64,000 nt of DNA from Diplonema papillatum (taxonomy: Eukaryota > Euglenozoa > Diplonemea > Diplonemida > Diplonemidae). The stretch covers positions 181,001-245,000 of the forward strand of contig JAPJBO010000059.1 of NCBI GenBank assembly GCA_030068145.1, written 5' to 3'. Every line of letters starts with the position of its first letter. Position 1 is the stretch's first letter. Position numbers and translations under genes: made by a program. Positions 19,930-30,859 of the stretch are shown one piece after another. The notes beneath the pieces are model-generated. The model was given only the letters and a program-made list of their open reading frames with translations. It did not search any database and had not been told where the DNA came from.

Positions 19930-20370
19930 GCCCTGCCCTCAGACGGACCTCTACTTGTTGTAGTTGAGCTGATTACCTGCTTGCTATAGTGTTCTGGCTA
20001 GCCAAGGTCTTCTACTAGTTGGAGTTGGGTTGGGTACCTGTTTAATATAAATTTAGTCAGACTGGTGCTCTGCTTGGTGTAGTGCTCTGGCTAGCCATGC
20101 TCAAAGTAGTCAGACTGGTGCTCTGCTTGTTGTAGTGTTCTGGCTAGCCACGGTCTTCTAGTTGTTGCAGTTGGGTTGGGTACCTAGCCAGACTGGTGCT
20201 CTGCTTGGTGTAGTGCTCTGGCTAGCCATGCTCAAAGTAGTCAGACTGGTGCTCTGCTTGTTGTAGTGTTCTGGCTAGCCACGGTCTTCGACTTGTTGCA
20301 GTTGGGAGGGGTACCTAGCCAGACTGGTGCTCTGCTTGGTGGTGGACTGGTGTAGTGGCTAGCCTTCTGC
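19930..20370. repeat. Tandem repeat, about 131-bp period
   Basis: Two to three imperfect copies built from cagactggtgctctgcttg, tgtagtgctctggctagcca and tcttctagttgttgcagttg. For example ctagccatgctcaaagtag recurs 131 bp apart. The palindromic word ctggctagcca recurs elsewhere in the window (40311, 52970). Confidence 0.8.
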
Positions 20371-20651
20371 ACGACAGTGATCAGCGGACAAGGGTTCGGT
20401 AGCGCAGCCTACGGAGCAAAGTGCAAAGGAGAGCGGTATACCTGAAAGCTGGCGACGTGCGGGAGGCAGAACGGGCAATTGGAGAGAGGAAGCGACTGGG
20501 CGTGGCGGAGGAGGAGGGGGCCCTCAGGGGGGGCCAAAAAAAAAAAAAAATGATGAACGAGAAGCAGGGGAGGGGGGCTCGCGCCCGACACGACCCACTC
20601 GATACGATGTGCCACGTGTTTATCCGAAAAAACATGCGAACACACGTTTTC

Positions 20652-20847
20652 ATGCAGGGTCAAAACCTTGTGTCTTTTTAAAACGCTCCCGCGGGGCCGA
20701 TGGACCCCAAAAAAAAAGTTGGAAAAAAAAAATTGCTCAATGTCATCAAAAAATTCCTGCAGAGTTTGTTCCAAAATTTTAAAATTCAAAAAGCCCAATT
20801 TTTTTTTTTTGCCATTTCCAAAAAGACACAAGGTTTTGACCCTGCAT
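20652..20847 (+). mobile_element. MITE, copy 1
   Basis: 196 bp. Ends ATGCAGGGTCAAAACCTTGT are inverted repeats of about 28 bp. Poly-A and poly-T tracts occupy the interior. It pairs with a copy at 26706-26924 in the opposite orientation; shared internal words include gatggacccc and caaaattttaaaattcaaaa. Non-coding; needs a transposase in trans. Confidence 0.85.
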
Positions 20848-22160
20848 GTTATGCCGCAAGTTCTCAATGCAACATGTGAAATCACTTGCTATGTCGATAA
20901 CCTTCGCCTACATAGTGAAGGCTGATGTCATACAACAGACATAACATGCAGCATTACATGCGATGTAACATGACAACCGCTTGAAAAGCAAACAGACAAA
21001 ACGTGTGACAGCATGGTACAACACGTGCCACTTGGTATTCCAGCGTTATTAGTGGATTAGAAGGTCGGCATTGTAAAGCCTCCAGATGACCGGCATTCCG
21101 TAACAACTGGGTCGTGTGGGGAAAGGGTGAGCAGGGGGAGGGCGTACGGCTAGCTTGTCCATATAACTGCACTATACGGCGCGACCCAGTGGCACTCACG
21201 CGTGCATGCGCACTCTTCTCGGATGTGTGCACGGTGTATCTCCTGGAGTTGAAGCTGGTGTGGCGAGGAAGGAAGGCGCGGAGCAGAGCCTCAGCCGCGT
21301 TTAAGCACAGCGCCACAATCCGGCCGGATATGCCCTGTGACCGACTGTCTCTACAGGCTGGTGTGCAGCGCCGAAGGCGGTGTGCAGCGCCGAAGCGTGC
21401 CCTGATGCCTCAACTAGAGACATCGGGCCACTTCACCCGTAGCTCGGTCATGCCTGTGCCCACACCTATTATAAGTACACCAGTGCTTTGGGTCAAGCCT
21501 ACGCGCGGAATGCGACAATCCTAAAGCCACTCTCGAAAAGGATGCCACGTCTGTCGGTTTCGGACAGTTGTTTTCCCTATACAGAGAGGTGCGCTTCAAC
21601 AACAGAGAGGCCCGAAAAACTTGTGCCGCTTTGGGCTGGCATGGAGGCAACGAAAAACGGCGTATTTTCACCGCCTGATGCTATGCCGGGCCAGTTGTCC
21701 AACCCCAGACGCTATTTTTGTAACTTCCAGAAGACAAGGTATGGGGGTGTCTATCGAATCGGGTCTCCGGATGCCTTCTCCGGCTCAGACGCGCTGAGCA
21801 GAGAGTGTCCGGCGCCAACGGATGGTCTACCATCCTGGTCCTTATCTCGACCGCGTATGCTGGGCAGTTCGTCGACACCCTGTGTCTGCACTTGGTGCGG
21901 AGGATTGGGTTGTCCTCCTCCTCTTCGTCGGCGGCACATGCATGGCCATGGTGGCACGCTGCTGCAGTGCTGTGTCTGGAGTGATGCACCGCCAGTCCGC
22001 CACACAACCGCTCGGAACTCTCTTTCAGGATCGTGTGCACAAGTTTATCGCCCGTCTCGTGTTGTCTTCGGCGCGACAGAAAACAGAAGAAGGAAACTTC
22101 AAAAAAAAAGAATAAACGAAAGGAAAACAAGGACGACCTACAGTGTGCAGCGTCAAATGG
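20848..22160. other. Non-coding stretch
   Basis: Holds one short REP-D motif at about 21055-21105 (ggattagaaggtcgg ... cctccagatgacc). A 283-codon plus frame from 21488 has no motif and runs on into dispersed repeat A, so I do not treat it as a gene. Confidence 0.4.
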
Positions 22161-22441
22161 GGGGATTGCAAGAACGTGCTTGGAATGGGTGTGTGCTCAA
22201 CACCGCACTGGTCCCGTCTGCGCCGTGTTTCGGTCCTATAAGCCACGGACACATAAGGCGGACCATCATCAGCGTGGAACCTGAGTGTCTGCAGGCAGGA
22301 CTGCGGTGTGAGTCTGGTTTGTCAGGCGGCTGTTCGTAGCTCGTCACAGCCAGGACCACCCGTGCTACTAGAGCTCAGGCGAATCCGCCACGGGGAGAAG
22401 GCCCCTACAACCGTGTCTGAGCAATCAGCTAAAAAATTCAG
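22161..22441 (+). repeat. Dispersed repeat A, copy 1
   Basis: About 280 bp starting ggattgcaagaacgtgcttg and ending near tgtctgagcaatcagctaaa. Five copies occur in the window (also 26308, 32948, 33999, 50529), all on the plus strand. No TIR, no poly(A) and no clear tRNA-type promoter boxes were seen, so its class is unknown. Confidence 0.85.
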
Positions 22442-22559
22442 CGTCAATTGGGGGGGGGGGGGTGAGGGGGGCAGTGATGGGACGAGGGGCGACGCATTAA
22501 CCTCGGACAAGTTTTAGGTATTCGTCGGAGACAATATTAGTCTTCTAAAGTCTGCAACC

Positions 22560-22833
22560 GTAGACGAGTACAGATCGCGCTGGGGCCCGACCAGTGCGTC
22601 CTTCGGGGTTGTCGTAGTGCATCTGGAGCATGAAGTACGTTGTGCTGCCTTTCCCGAAGGGCATACCTGCCTCCAAGGGTGTGTACATAGTAGTTCTTCC
22701 CGGCGTCCAGGTGTAGTACGAGCCGGAACAGATTTCATCCACGCCGCCATTAGGCCTGCTGCATTCGCTCGCGCCCCTCGGCTCACCGTTGCACAGGTAC
22801 AGGCAAACCCCCCGAAAAGAATCGGGAAGGTGT
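22560..22833 (-). CDS. Exon of copper type II ascorbate-dependent monooxygenase
   Basis: The frame reads CLYLCNGEPRG, then ECSRPNGGVDEIC, then YYTWTPG, then PLEAGMPFGKGSTTYFMLQM-HYDNPEG. The pattern LYxC ... C ... WxPG ... PxxxGxPxG ... YFMLQxHYDNP is the characteristic stretch of the dopamine-beta-hydroxylase/PHM/MOXD1 family. The His of HYDNP lies near the copper-site chemistry of the fold. The paired HH expected just upstream of LYxC is not in this exon, so it should lie in another exon. A possible acceptor is aatgtcag/CCACACC (near 22833); the donor is uncertain. I found no other exon of this gene. It could be a real internal exon or a remnant. Confidence 0.72.
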
Positions 22834-22859
22834 GGCTGACATTCTGTTCGGGCTAGTTC

Positions 22860-24298
22860 AGGAGTGCTACTATTTAACCGGAATATTACTAGTCGTCGAA
22901 GCCAGCCCCACCCTGAATTCTTCTGGTGTCGATTCGAGGTGGTCGTGCTCATCTAGCCATGCGTCTTGCTCCTATTCCCTCCTTAAACTGCTAACAGCGT
23001 GTTCGGGCGTTGTTGATCAGAACTTCAAACTTGGAAATGACACAGGGTAAATACAAGTGGGAAAACGATCAGCCGGCGCGCACAAACAATTCATCCCGCG
23101 TCGCCAGTCCTGCTTACCAGAAGTGGCCCACTTAGAACCAGGATTCTACGTCAGGGTTCAATGAAGTAACCCCGAGCTCACGCCCATTTAAAGTTTGAGA
23201 ATAGGTCGAGGAAGCGATTTCCCCAATGCCTCCAATCATTCGCTTTACCTGGCGTAACTCCTGTTTTGGTTCTAGCTATCCTGAGGGAAACTTCGGAGTG
23301 AACCAGCTACTCAAGAACTTCAAGGCTCCTGCTTTGAAGAGAATCCTCCAGGAGGCCGCCCATTGTAGTAAACTGCAATATAACCGAACTCTGGACGTAT
23401 ATGCAACGTACCGGCGGGAATAAAGGCGCGTATCATGCGTCAACGTTTGAAACAAGCGTACGAACACGTTGGCTGATATGTGCGTATAATATTATGCATC
23501 ACTGGGGAGGGTGGGGATATTCCGAAGCAGAGGGTTCTAGCCGGGTTCTACACGACTGGCATCGTGTGTGACGGTGACGGTTCTGCGAGTTCCTGATTTG
23601 TCAATAAATCTAGTCGTAGTAAAAACTAGAACCTCTTCAGATGGTCAAGGCGAGGGCACAGACTTTCAGTAGACGACGTCGGTAGAGACCCTTGTTTCGG
23701 AACAGAGACAGAAATTCGAGACGAACGAACTCAGGAGAACGGCTGCCGCAGGGACCGTTTGAGCCACGGACGCAGCTCCCTCGCTTTCACTAGACGTCCT
23801 TTCGATCCTTCAAGTAGTCATGAAAGCCCGTCAAGGATCTTTTTGAGCTACTGACAATGCCTTTGGATTCCCTACGACATTTTGCAAGTTTGCTCGTGAA
23901 CAAATGCCTTTGAGGGGAGGTTACCGGGGGGGGAGGAATGGAAGAGGGGGGGGAGCCTGAACAGTGGGCCGGTCATGTGCTGGGCCAAACTGACCATGAC
24001 CAGTGCATGCCTCCGGGGCAGCTATTGTCATGCCAGAACAACCAGGTAGCGCCCTACCCAACAAGATTTACAACCCCGGGGGGGGGGGGGGGGGGGGAAT
24101 ACTCGAGGGCTGCCTTGTGCTTACTTCGAAGGAGGCAAGAGGGAGAGAAACAATACAACTACAAAGTGGGTCTTTTTTGTTGAACGCTTACGCCCGCCAC
24201 TGAACCCCAGATTCACCTGTGTTTCGTGTGGGCCACAGCGCATTTACCTCCTTTGATCTTTTGCAGCTGGCAGCCTCCTCAAGTATTTCCTACAAAGC
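22860..24298. other. Non-coding stretch
   Basis: Nothing coding is convincing. It contains a run of about 19 G at 24078-24096. Confidence 0.4.
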
Positions 24299-24418
24299 AG
24301 GTAGTTTGTGCGCACTTCCTTCAAACCTGTTTTGCTCATCTAACGGGAGTGAGGACCGTACGCTGCCATCGATCTGTTTTTGTTCTTGACAAATTGCATT
24401 TGTTAGACACAAAAATAG
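24299..24418 (+). repeat. Dispersed repeat F, copy 1
   Basis: About 120 bp: gtgcgcacttccttcaaac, catctaacgggagtgagga and cttgacaaattgcatttgtt. Other copies at 24999-25108 and 34741-34858, same strand. Confidence 0.8.
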
Positions 24419-24486
24419 CTGGGAGCGGGGAAGGTGGTCGAAGGGGCGGACTATGACCGGTCCACTGAGGCGACCGCACGGCTCAC

Positions 24487-24657
24487 GGGTGCGAAAGAGT
24501 GCTTCCATGTCCAGTCAGCTGCTGCAGGTTGTCGCGGGGGTCGTCCAACCAGTCGGATCTCCTCCGGCTTCTCCGCCGCGGAGGCAGCGTTCGATGCCAC
24601 AGAGAGTTCTGCGGCAGCAGCTGCCACACAGCAGAGTTCGGCGAAGCCTTGCGCAAG
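24487..24657 (-). CDS. Possible small exon, unknown protein
   Basis: A GC-rich 171-bp island flanked by a good acceptor (ccattccctccag) and a good donor (CACCC/GTGAGC) on the minus strand. All three frames are mostly open. One reads LRKASPNSAVWQLL ... DWLDDPRDNLQQLTGHG, another is Ala-rich. It lies upstream of the monooxygenase exon in gene orientation, but no link is shown. Reading frame and product are undetermined. Confidence 0.3.
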
Positions 24658-24695
24658 CTGGAGGGAATGGAAACCGTACACCGCGAGAGTAGGAG

Positions 24696-24846
24696 AAAGT
24701 AGAAAGGGAAACTAGAGTTTTCGTTGACCGCACTACCCTGAGCCCAAATCCTGGACGTGGTTTCAGGTGGCAAATTTGGCAAATGATCATGATCAGAAGG
24801 TCCTACTTGAGCGGTTCAGTTTCCTCACACATTGCATGTGGCTAAA
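24696..24846 (+). repeat. Dispersed repeat B, copy 2
   Basis: Fullest copy: accctgagcccaaatcctgg, acgtggtttcaggtggcaa, tgatcatgatcagaaggtcc and cctcacacattgcatgtggc. The opposite-strand copy at 48640-48780 matches it closely. Confidence 0.85.
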
Positions 24847-24998
24847 AAACAAAAGGCGTTGATCACTCCCCCCTACGGACGACACTTGGTAAATTTGTTG
24901 CATTAGTGTGATTGTCAGGCCTTCGACTACCCTGAGCAACGCACTATGCACACTCCGTGTCTACGTCACAGCAGATGGACGACACTTGATTTGTTTGT

Positions 24999-25108
24999 GC
25001 ACACTTCCTTCTCAACCCTGTTTTGCTCATTACTAACGGGAGTGAGGATGGTACGCTGCCATCGAACGGTTTTAGTCCTTGACAAATTGCATTTGGCAGA
25101 CACAAAAT
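24999..25108 (+). repeat. Dispersed repeat F, copy 2
   Basis: Diverged copy of 24299-24418 (cacacttccttctcaaccct ... ctaacgggagtgaggatgg ... cttgacaaattgcatttgg). Confidence 0.75.
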
Positions 25109-25359
25109 AAAGAGAAAGGTAATAGCCTAGTGTAGTAATGCTGGAATGTGTGGCGCAAGCTGCCTTCTCAAGCCTCTTTCTCAGTGGCACTTGCAGTGGT
25201 TTTCCGCTTAGCCAACAAAATGAAGTTGGTTGGCTAAAAGAATTCTCGGTTCACAAAAAGGGGTCAAATCTTTTTCTCTCGACCGATCTTCTTGCATGGT
25301 GTTAGGAGGGTCGGCAGGTTGTGGCTTCCGGCTTGGTGTAGAACTGTGTGTAGATGGAA

Positions 25360-25448
25360 TTCCTGTGGCGAAAAAAGTTTTTTAGCCAACCCCGTTTCGT
25401 GGGAAAAAAAATTTAGGCGAAAAAAAAAACTTTTTAGCCACACAGGAA
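25360..25448. mobile_element. Short palindromic MITE-like element
   Basis: About 89 bp with ends ttcctgtggcgaaaaaag and ctttttagccacacaggaa as imperfect inverted repeats, and an A/T-homopolymer interior. No target duplication was resolved. Confidence 0.5.
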
Positions 25449-25689
25449 AAACACTGGGCACTTGCGGTCGTGGGGAGTGATCAACGGCTGATGGTGCAAC
25501 CCGGAGGTCTTTGTCGGTTCGCGTCCTTCTTTTCGCTTTCCTTTTACTTCTTCTTTCTTCCTTTTCTGCTTCTTTCTTCCTTTTTCCATGGGTGAATGTA
25601 TTTGCTTGACACATTTTCTCTCACGTATCGTACCCATTGTGACCTTACATTTTCTCTCACGTATCGTACCTATTGAAGGTCAGTACGTC

Positions 25690-26140
25690 CGCCCGGGTGC
25701 GTGGTTGTTGAACTGATCACGAGCTGAGTAGACCGCTCCTTCGATGTCAGCTCTTCCTACCCTAGACAAGCAGAAGTGCGGAACTGCCTGAGGGTTGGTT
25801 TGTTCCCCAACAAACAGGGAACATGAGCTGGGTTTAGCCCGTCGTGAGACACCGATTCTTCCGATGTCGGCTCTTCCTACCCTAGACAAGCAGAATTGCA
25901 GAACTGTCTAAGGGTTGGTTTGTTCACCAACAAACAGGGAACATGAGCTGGGTTTAGCCCAGGTCAGTTGTAACAATTCTTCCGATGTCGGCTCTTCCTA
26001 CCCTAGACAAGCAGAAGTGCAGAACTGCCTGAGGGTTGGTTTGTTCCCCAACAAACAGGGCTGGGGTTAGCCCGTCGTGAGACAGGCCGGTTGTACCGAT
26101 TCTTCCGATGTCGGCTCTTCCTGCCCTAGACAAGCAGAAC
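25690..26140. repeat. Tandem repeat, about 120-bp unit
   Basis: Three and a half copies of gatgtcggctcttcctaccc, tagacaagcagaagtgc, gaactgcctgagggttggtt and aacaaacagggaacatgagc. Copies differ by scattered substitutions and short gaps. Confidence 0.85.
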
Positions 26141-26307
26141 TTGTCTCAGGATGTGTCCACACACTAACGGGAAGCCCGACATACAATCGAAACAGCGCTC
26201 GCGGAGTGTCGCTCCGTTGTGTGCACAGTTTTTGCTAGTCGTCGTTCTCGACCTGTACGCACTCACGAGCTTTTTGGGAGGGGGGGCGGGAGGATGGGGA
26301 AGCGGGG

Positions 26308-26654
26308 GGGATTGCAAGAACGTGCTTGGAATGGGTATGTGCTCAACACCGCACTCGTCCCGTCCGCGCCGTGTTTCGGTCCTTTAAGCCACGGACACAT
26401 AAGGCGGACCATCATCAGCGTGGAACCTGAGTGTCTGCAGACAGGACTGCGGTGTGAGTCTGGTTTGTCAGGCGGCTGTTCGTAGCTCGTCACAGCCAGG
26501 ACCACGCGTGCTACTAGAGCACAGGCGAATCCGTCACGGGGAGAAGGCCCCTACAACCGTGTCTGAGCAATCAGTTAAAAAACTCAGGGCACTCGCCCTG
26601 ATTGTGACTGCGACTCGCTAGGCAGCACTGACTTGTCTTCTTTTTACGGTGGCA
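26308..26654 (+). repeat. Dispersed repeat A, copy 2
   Basis: Nearly identical to 22161-22441 over the first 275 bp. It continues through tgtgactgcgactcgctagg to cttctttttacgg, an extension shared with the copy at 50529. Confidence 0.85.
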
Positions 26655-26705
26655 GAGCACAGTGGACATGGGGTTGCCGGTTAGCGAGAGCAATGGGTGG
26701 TTATC

Positions 26706-26924
26706 ATGCAGGGTCAAAACCTTGTGTCTCTTCGGAAATGGCAAAAAAAAAAAAAAAATCCAGAAAAAAATTTGGGCTTTTTTGAATTTTAAAATTTTGG
26801 AACAAACTCTGCAGTAATTTTTGAAGACGTTGAGCAATTTTTTTTTTTTTTTCCAACTTTTTTTTTTGGGGTCCATCGGCCCCGCGGGAGCGTTTTAAAA
26901 AGACACAAGGTTTTGACCCTGCAT
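26706..26924 (-). mobile_element. MITE, copy 2 (inverted)
   Basis: Opposite-orientation copy of 20652-20847 with the same ATGCAGGGTCAAAACC ends. Flanked by GTTATC at 26700-26705 and 26925-26930, a probable 6-bp target duplication. Confidence 0.87.
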
Positions 26925-27289
26925 GTTATCATACAAGAACCCCGTTCATCACGGGGCTGAGATGATACTCGTGAAGCTTTCGTTCGTTCACGACTGCGAG
27001 ACGATCACAGTTGGTGAAGTTAGCACCTGCACGATTTGTTCGAAGGAGAAAAATGTGAAAACGGGAAGAAAAAAAGGAAACGCAACACTGCTGTTAAAAA
27101 TGCGCTGCGGTTTTTGCAGCGCTTTCTGTCCTTTTTTTGGGCGATGTTTCGCGTTTAAGAGAGCCGGTACTGTATAGCTCGAACCTCCTGTGGGGGTTTC
27201 TAACTCTTGCGGGTTGCCGGGTTGCCGCACAGTGCACTGCGGCTAAAAAGACGGAGTCGTGCATTAGTGGCCGCGTGTATTCTAAGCCG

Positions 27290-27530
27290 TTCCATCCCTT
27301 ATCCCCTGGAACTGCATCGGATGGCCTGTCGCTGTTTTTCGCAGTGAATCACGGTCGACCACGGTCTGTCATCATCCCTATCTCCTAGAACTGCATCGAA
27401 CGACCATCGCAGTGAATCACGGTCCACCACGGTCTATCAGGGCCATCCTTGTCCCCCCTAGAGCTGCATAGAACTGCTCTGGAGCTGTATTTTTTTCTGT
27501 CAATCGCAGTAAATCAAGAGGGGATGGATC
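27290..27530 (+). repeat. Dispersed repeat C, copy 1
   Basis: Contains repeated ctgcatcgaa and gaatcacggtccaccacgg and ends in gaggggatggatcgg. Partner at 51315-51495 on the same strand. Confidence 0.7.
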
Positions 27531-27904
27531 GGCTTAGACTTTTTTTAAAAACTATCCGGAAAGCACACGATAGGGTTTACGGACGTACCAGGGCACTCGG
27601 CAGAAGTCACATTCCACTCGCCACCGCTGTGATGAAGCGAAATGCTGTGGTTTAATAATCCACAAGTTGGATTCCTCTTGTTCGTAACAGCTCCAAGCTG
27701 ACACTTCATTGCGGGCACAACATGCAAGAAGGCATGGTTCACCATCTTTCGGGTCCCAACATCCCTTTCCAGTAAATCAGGATCGGGCTGTGCTGCGTCC
27801 TCAAGGATTGGCACATCTCCCTTTCAGGGCAGGGTCGAGGTGGATACAATTGACCGAGATAAGAACCAACGGTAGCAATAGCAGCGGTGTGTGGATGAAA
27901 CAGG

Positions 27905-28038
27905 TCAATCGAGTGATAGCACACGACTTCAAGTCGGTGCAAGCCCGCAAGAGCTTCTGCCCTATCAGCTTCTGACGGTAGTGTAGTGGACTACCGTGGC
28001 TGTAACGGGTAGCGGGGAATTAGGGTTCGGTTCCGGAG
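27905..28038 (+). pseudogene. 18S rRNA fragment
   Basis: Matches the 5' domain of small-subunit rRNA: ttctgccctatcagcttctg, ggactaccgtggctgtaacg, gggtagcggggaattagggt and tcggttccgga, in the canonical order. About 130 bp only, with no flanking rRNA, so it is a dispersed fragment. Confidence 0.85.
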
Positions 28039-28756
28039 GCCTGGAAGAAATCAGGAGCCGCAGGTGGCTCATTCACACACAGACCGAGGTTTCGCTTGAA
28101 ACCCCGGGGGGAAATGTTTCTTGGGTTGGGGGGGCTTCTGCGCTCGGAACTCTGTTCATGTACTATTCGGCAACGTCTGCCTGCAGGTTGCATCGTTCCG
28201 TATGTATGAGAGTGCTGCTGCTTCTCGTGCAAGTCGGGTTTTGGGCGCTGCAACGATGGCTACGTTTCTGCGGTCTTTTCTGCGAAAACGTTTTCTTTTC
28301 GGGTGTTTCGTGTATTTTGAGAAGCCAGCAGTTTGGTATTTTCGGGTCTCTCGTTGGCTGTAGAGGGGAGAAGGTGGGGTATCGAAGGGGTGGGTTGAAG
28401 CGGTGCAGTGTTCATCATCGGTCGAATACGCGTTGCTTCTTCTTGTCTGTCTTTCTTTTGACACATTTCGCGCGTGTACTGTGTTTTCTTGTTAAGGTGT
28501 ATCATTTATCGTTTGCGTTTTATTTTTTTGTGCCGTTAGACCTGCTGTGTGTGTGCAGGTCAGACGGTGCCTCCATGGGCGGCCATTTAACAACTATGGT
28601 TGCGCGGTGTGCTTCCCATGCCACCAACACTCGTTCGGTTTTTCCCGCAGTCGCCATTCAGGTTCAAATGAGAGGAAGAAATGGAGAAAAAAGAAGAAAA
28701 AGAAACGAAAAAAAAAGAGAACCCGTACCGCCGCTAAGAAGTAGGAGGAAAATAAG
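28039..28756. other. Non-coding stretch
   Basis: A 333-codon plus frame starts inside the rRNA fragment at 27996 and crosses T-rich sequence. It has no motif, so I do not support a gene. Confidence 0.4.
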
Positions 28757-28890
28757 CGAAAACTGGAGGTTTTCGGTGACGTCTACCCTGAACTCGAATC
28801 CTGGTCGTGGCCTCAGGTGGCAACTGATCACGATCGGAAGGTCCTACTCGGGCGGTTCGGTTATCTTCGCACCCAATGCATGTTGGCGGG
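28757..28890 (+). repeat. Dispersed repeat B, copy 3
   Basis: Diverged copy: ctaccctgaactcgaatcct, gtggcctcaggtggcaactg and cggaaggtcctactcgggcg. Confidence 0.7.
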
Positions 28891-28892
28891 CT

Positions 28893-29000
28893 TTTTGTGC
28901 GCACGAGCGGAACTCGCCTGCTTTTGGTAATGGTTGCACGGCTGTCCGCTGCCAATTGCTAACTTTTTTAGAACGCCCAACAACGATGCATCGGTAACAC
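28893..29000 (+). repeat. Dispersed repeat I, copy
   Basis: Words gtgcgcacgagcggaactcg, cctgcttttggtaa, cgctgccaattgctaa and gatgcatcggtaacac. Relatives at 7005-7110, 34625-34730, 36205-36305 and 49695-49800. Confidence 0.7.
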
Positions 29001-29246
29001 AAAAAAAAAAAAAGAAGAAGAATGGAGGGACGACATGTTGCTGGGGAGATGTGGAGCAAAAGTGCCAACACTTTAGACATGTACCCCGGTGGGAGGGAGT
29101 GTGTGCGAAAGAAGACTGCCAACCTGGTCGAGTGACACGTGCGAAAAGAGAATGTCTGGCGAGTCGAGCCTTTCCGCCGCTCGTGATTCTGTACGGGCGG
29201 CGTGCTCGTCATCTGTAAAAATGTCGTGGCTCGAAATGCGCGAACA

Positions 29247-29330
29247 CTTTGTGTGTAGTATGTGTAAACCCTGTTTTAAGTGATTTAGCACAGCGCGCTG
29301 CCATCCGACACTTTTTGATTCAGATAAGGC
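29247..29330 (+). repeat. Dispersed repeat G, copy 1
   Basis: Words cctgttttaagtgatttagc and gctgccatccgacacttttt, shared with 57368-57458 on the same strand. Confidence 0.75.
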
Positions 29331-30611
29331 GAGCTTTCAACCACGAGAGGTCTAGTCAACTATTCCCTGCTCAGGGTTGACATAGTTTCAAGAAGAAATA
29401 CTCGAGGGGCTGCCTTGTGTCCCTTGCTCACTAAATCCAGGTTTGCCATTGGAGTATTGTTGCTTAGTGGGGAGTCATCGGCATGCTGATGAGTGCCACC
29501 TTTGATATATCGCGCAACTGGCAGCCTCCTCAAGTATTTCTTCACCTTCTTACCAAGCAGGTGCTTACACGAAATAAGACGTGATGCGGGGGACTCTGCT
29601 CCTCAGAAGTCTACTTTCGACACTTCCGCGACGAAGCGGGTCTGGTGGCGGAGTATCGGTCAAGGTTTTCGGCGCAGAGGAACCCCTTTGATCCCGAAAA
29701 AGGGCCCGCGATGGGTGCTCAAAGGACGGTGGTTCCGGGGTGTTATTCGTGATTTCTTTTTCTTGCGGATTCCCTCTTCTTTACTTGGGAGTGAGCGCGC
29801 CAGAGTTATCATTTTCTTTTCGATCCATTTTTTTTTCAACACTGCTGCAAGTTCGCTAGAACCAGGTCAGGTGACCTCTGCGTGCCCTAAGTGCCAACGC
29901 TGAGAGATCAGGTCAAGCGCGGGTAAATGGCGGGAGGAACGATGACTCTCTTGAGGTAGCCAAACGCCTCGTCTTCTAATCAAAGACGCGCATGAATGGA
30001 CCAATGAGATTCCCGCTGCCCCTGGGGTTTAACGTCTCCGGGGGGACTCTCGGAACTTTGGAGCTTCTCAACTCTCGCAAGGAGTTGGTGCAGGTGGCGG
30101 ATGGGTTGCAGTGTCCGCACGGAAGTTTTCCAGGACCTGGAATGTCCGGGTTTTGGTAGGAAGGAGGCCTAGTTTCGTGCTCAGGCACAGGACGTTGCGC
30201 GGTGCCCAGCACCAGGTGGAGGGAGTTACACTGTGCGGTCCAATTTGCGGGTGCTCACACTGGATTTACACACTGGACTTGCGGGTGCGTGGGCCTTTTA
30301 AGCATGGGTGATGACTCTCTCGCGCTGCTCCCACCTCACGTCCGTTCAACTTCGGTAGTTCCAGCACTTGCGAGCCCTTCGGTTCTTTGTCTGGCAGAAT
30401 CGTCGAGCATTTCCTTCCAAGCTGGCGCTTATGTAGAAAGCCGCTCCGGATTTTCGTGTTCCTGGACACTGTCCAGGTACGCTCCCTCCCCTCGCCAATG
30501 ATGGCAAGGGGTTGAATCCCCTCAGTACTTTATCTTCGCCGACGGGCGTTGCTTGAGAAATAGGAGGTTTTCTTTTATTTTTCTAAATGTTTCAGACTAA
30601 GAGGGGTTCAA
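29331..30611. other. Non-coding stretch
   Basis: Short open frames on both strands (for example 29493-29903 plus) without motifs. Nothing further recognised. Confidence 0.4.
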
Positions 30612-30750
30612 GGGAACTTAGCTTCCTGGGAGCTGCCCTGCTGCAAGTAGCATGGAAGTGGCATTGAAGACGGTTCCCTGAACGTTGTTGGTAGCGTTAC
30701 ACGGCATGCGTTAAAATTGGGAGAGGGAGAAGAGGAAGTTCGAAGGGGGG
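30612..30750 (+). repeat. Dispersed repeat K, copy 1
   Basis: Words cttagcttcctgggagc, gcattgaagacggttccctg and gcgttaaaattgggagaggg, similar to 33580-33720. Confidence 0.6.
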
Positions 30751-30859
30751 AGAGAGGTGAAAGGTGGGGTCCAGTGGATCGCTTACTTGTGTCTTCCACG
30801 GAAAGGATACCGACGCAAAAAAGAGGGGGGCAGTAGGGTTGGCAGTATTATTGGGTGAC

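Noticed and set aside
21488-22339. 283-codon plus frame
   Set aside because: No motif or composition bias, and it ends inside dispersed repeat A.
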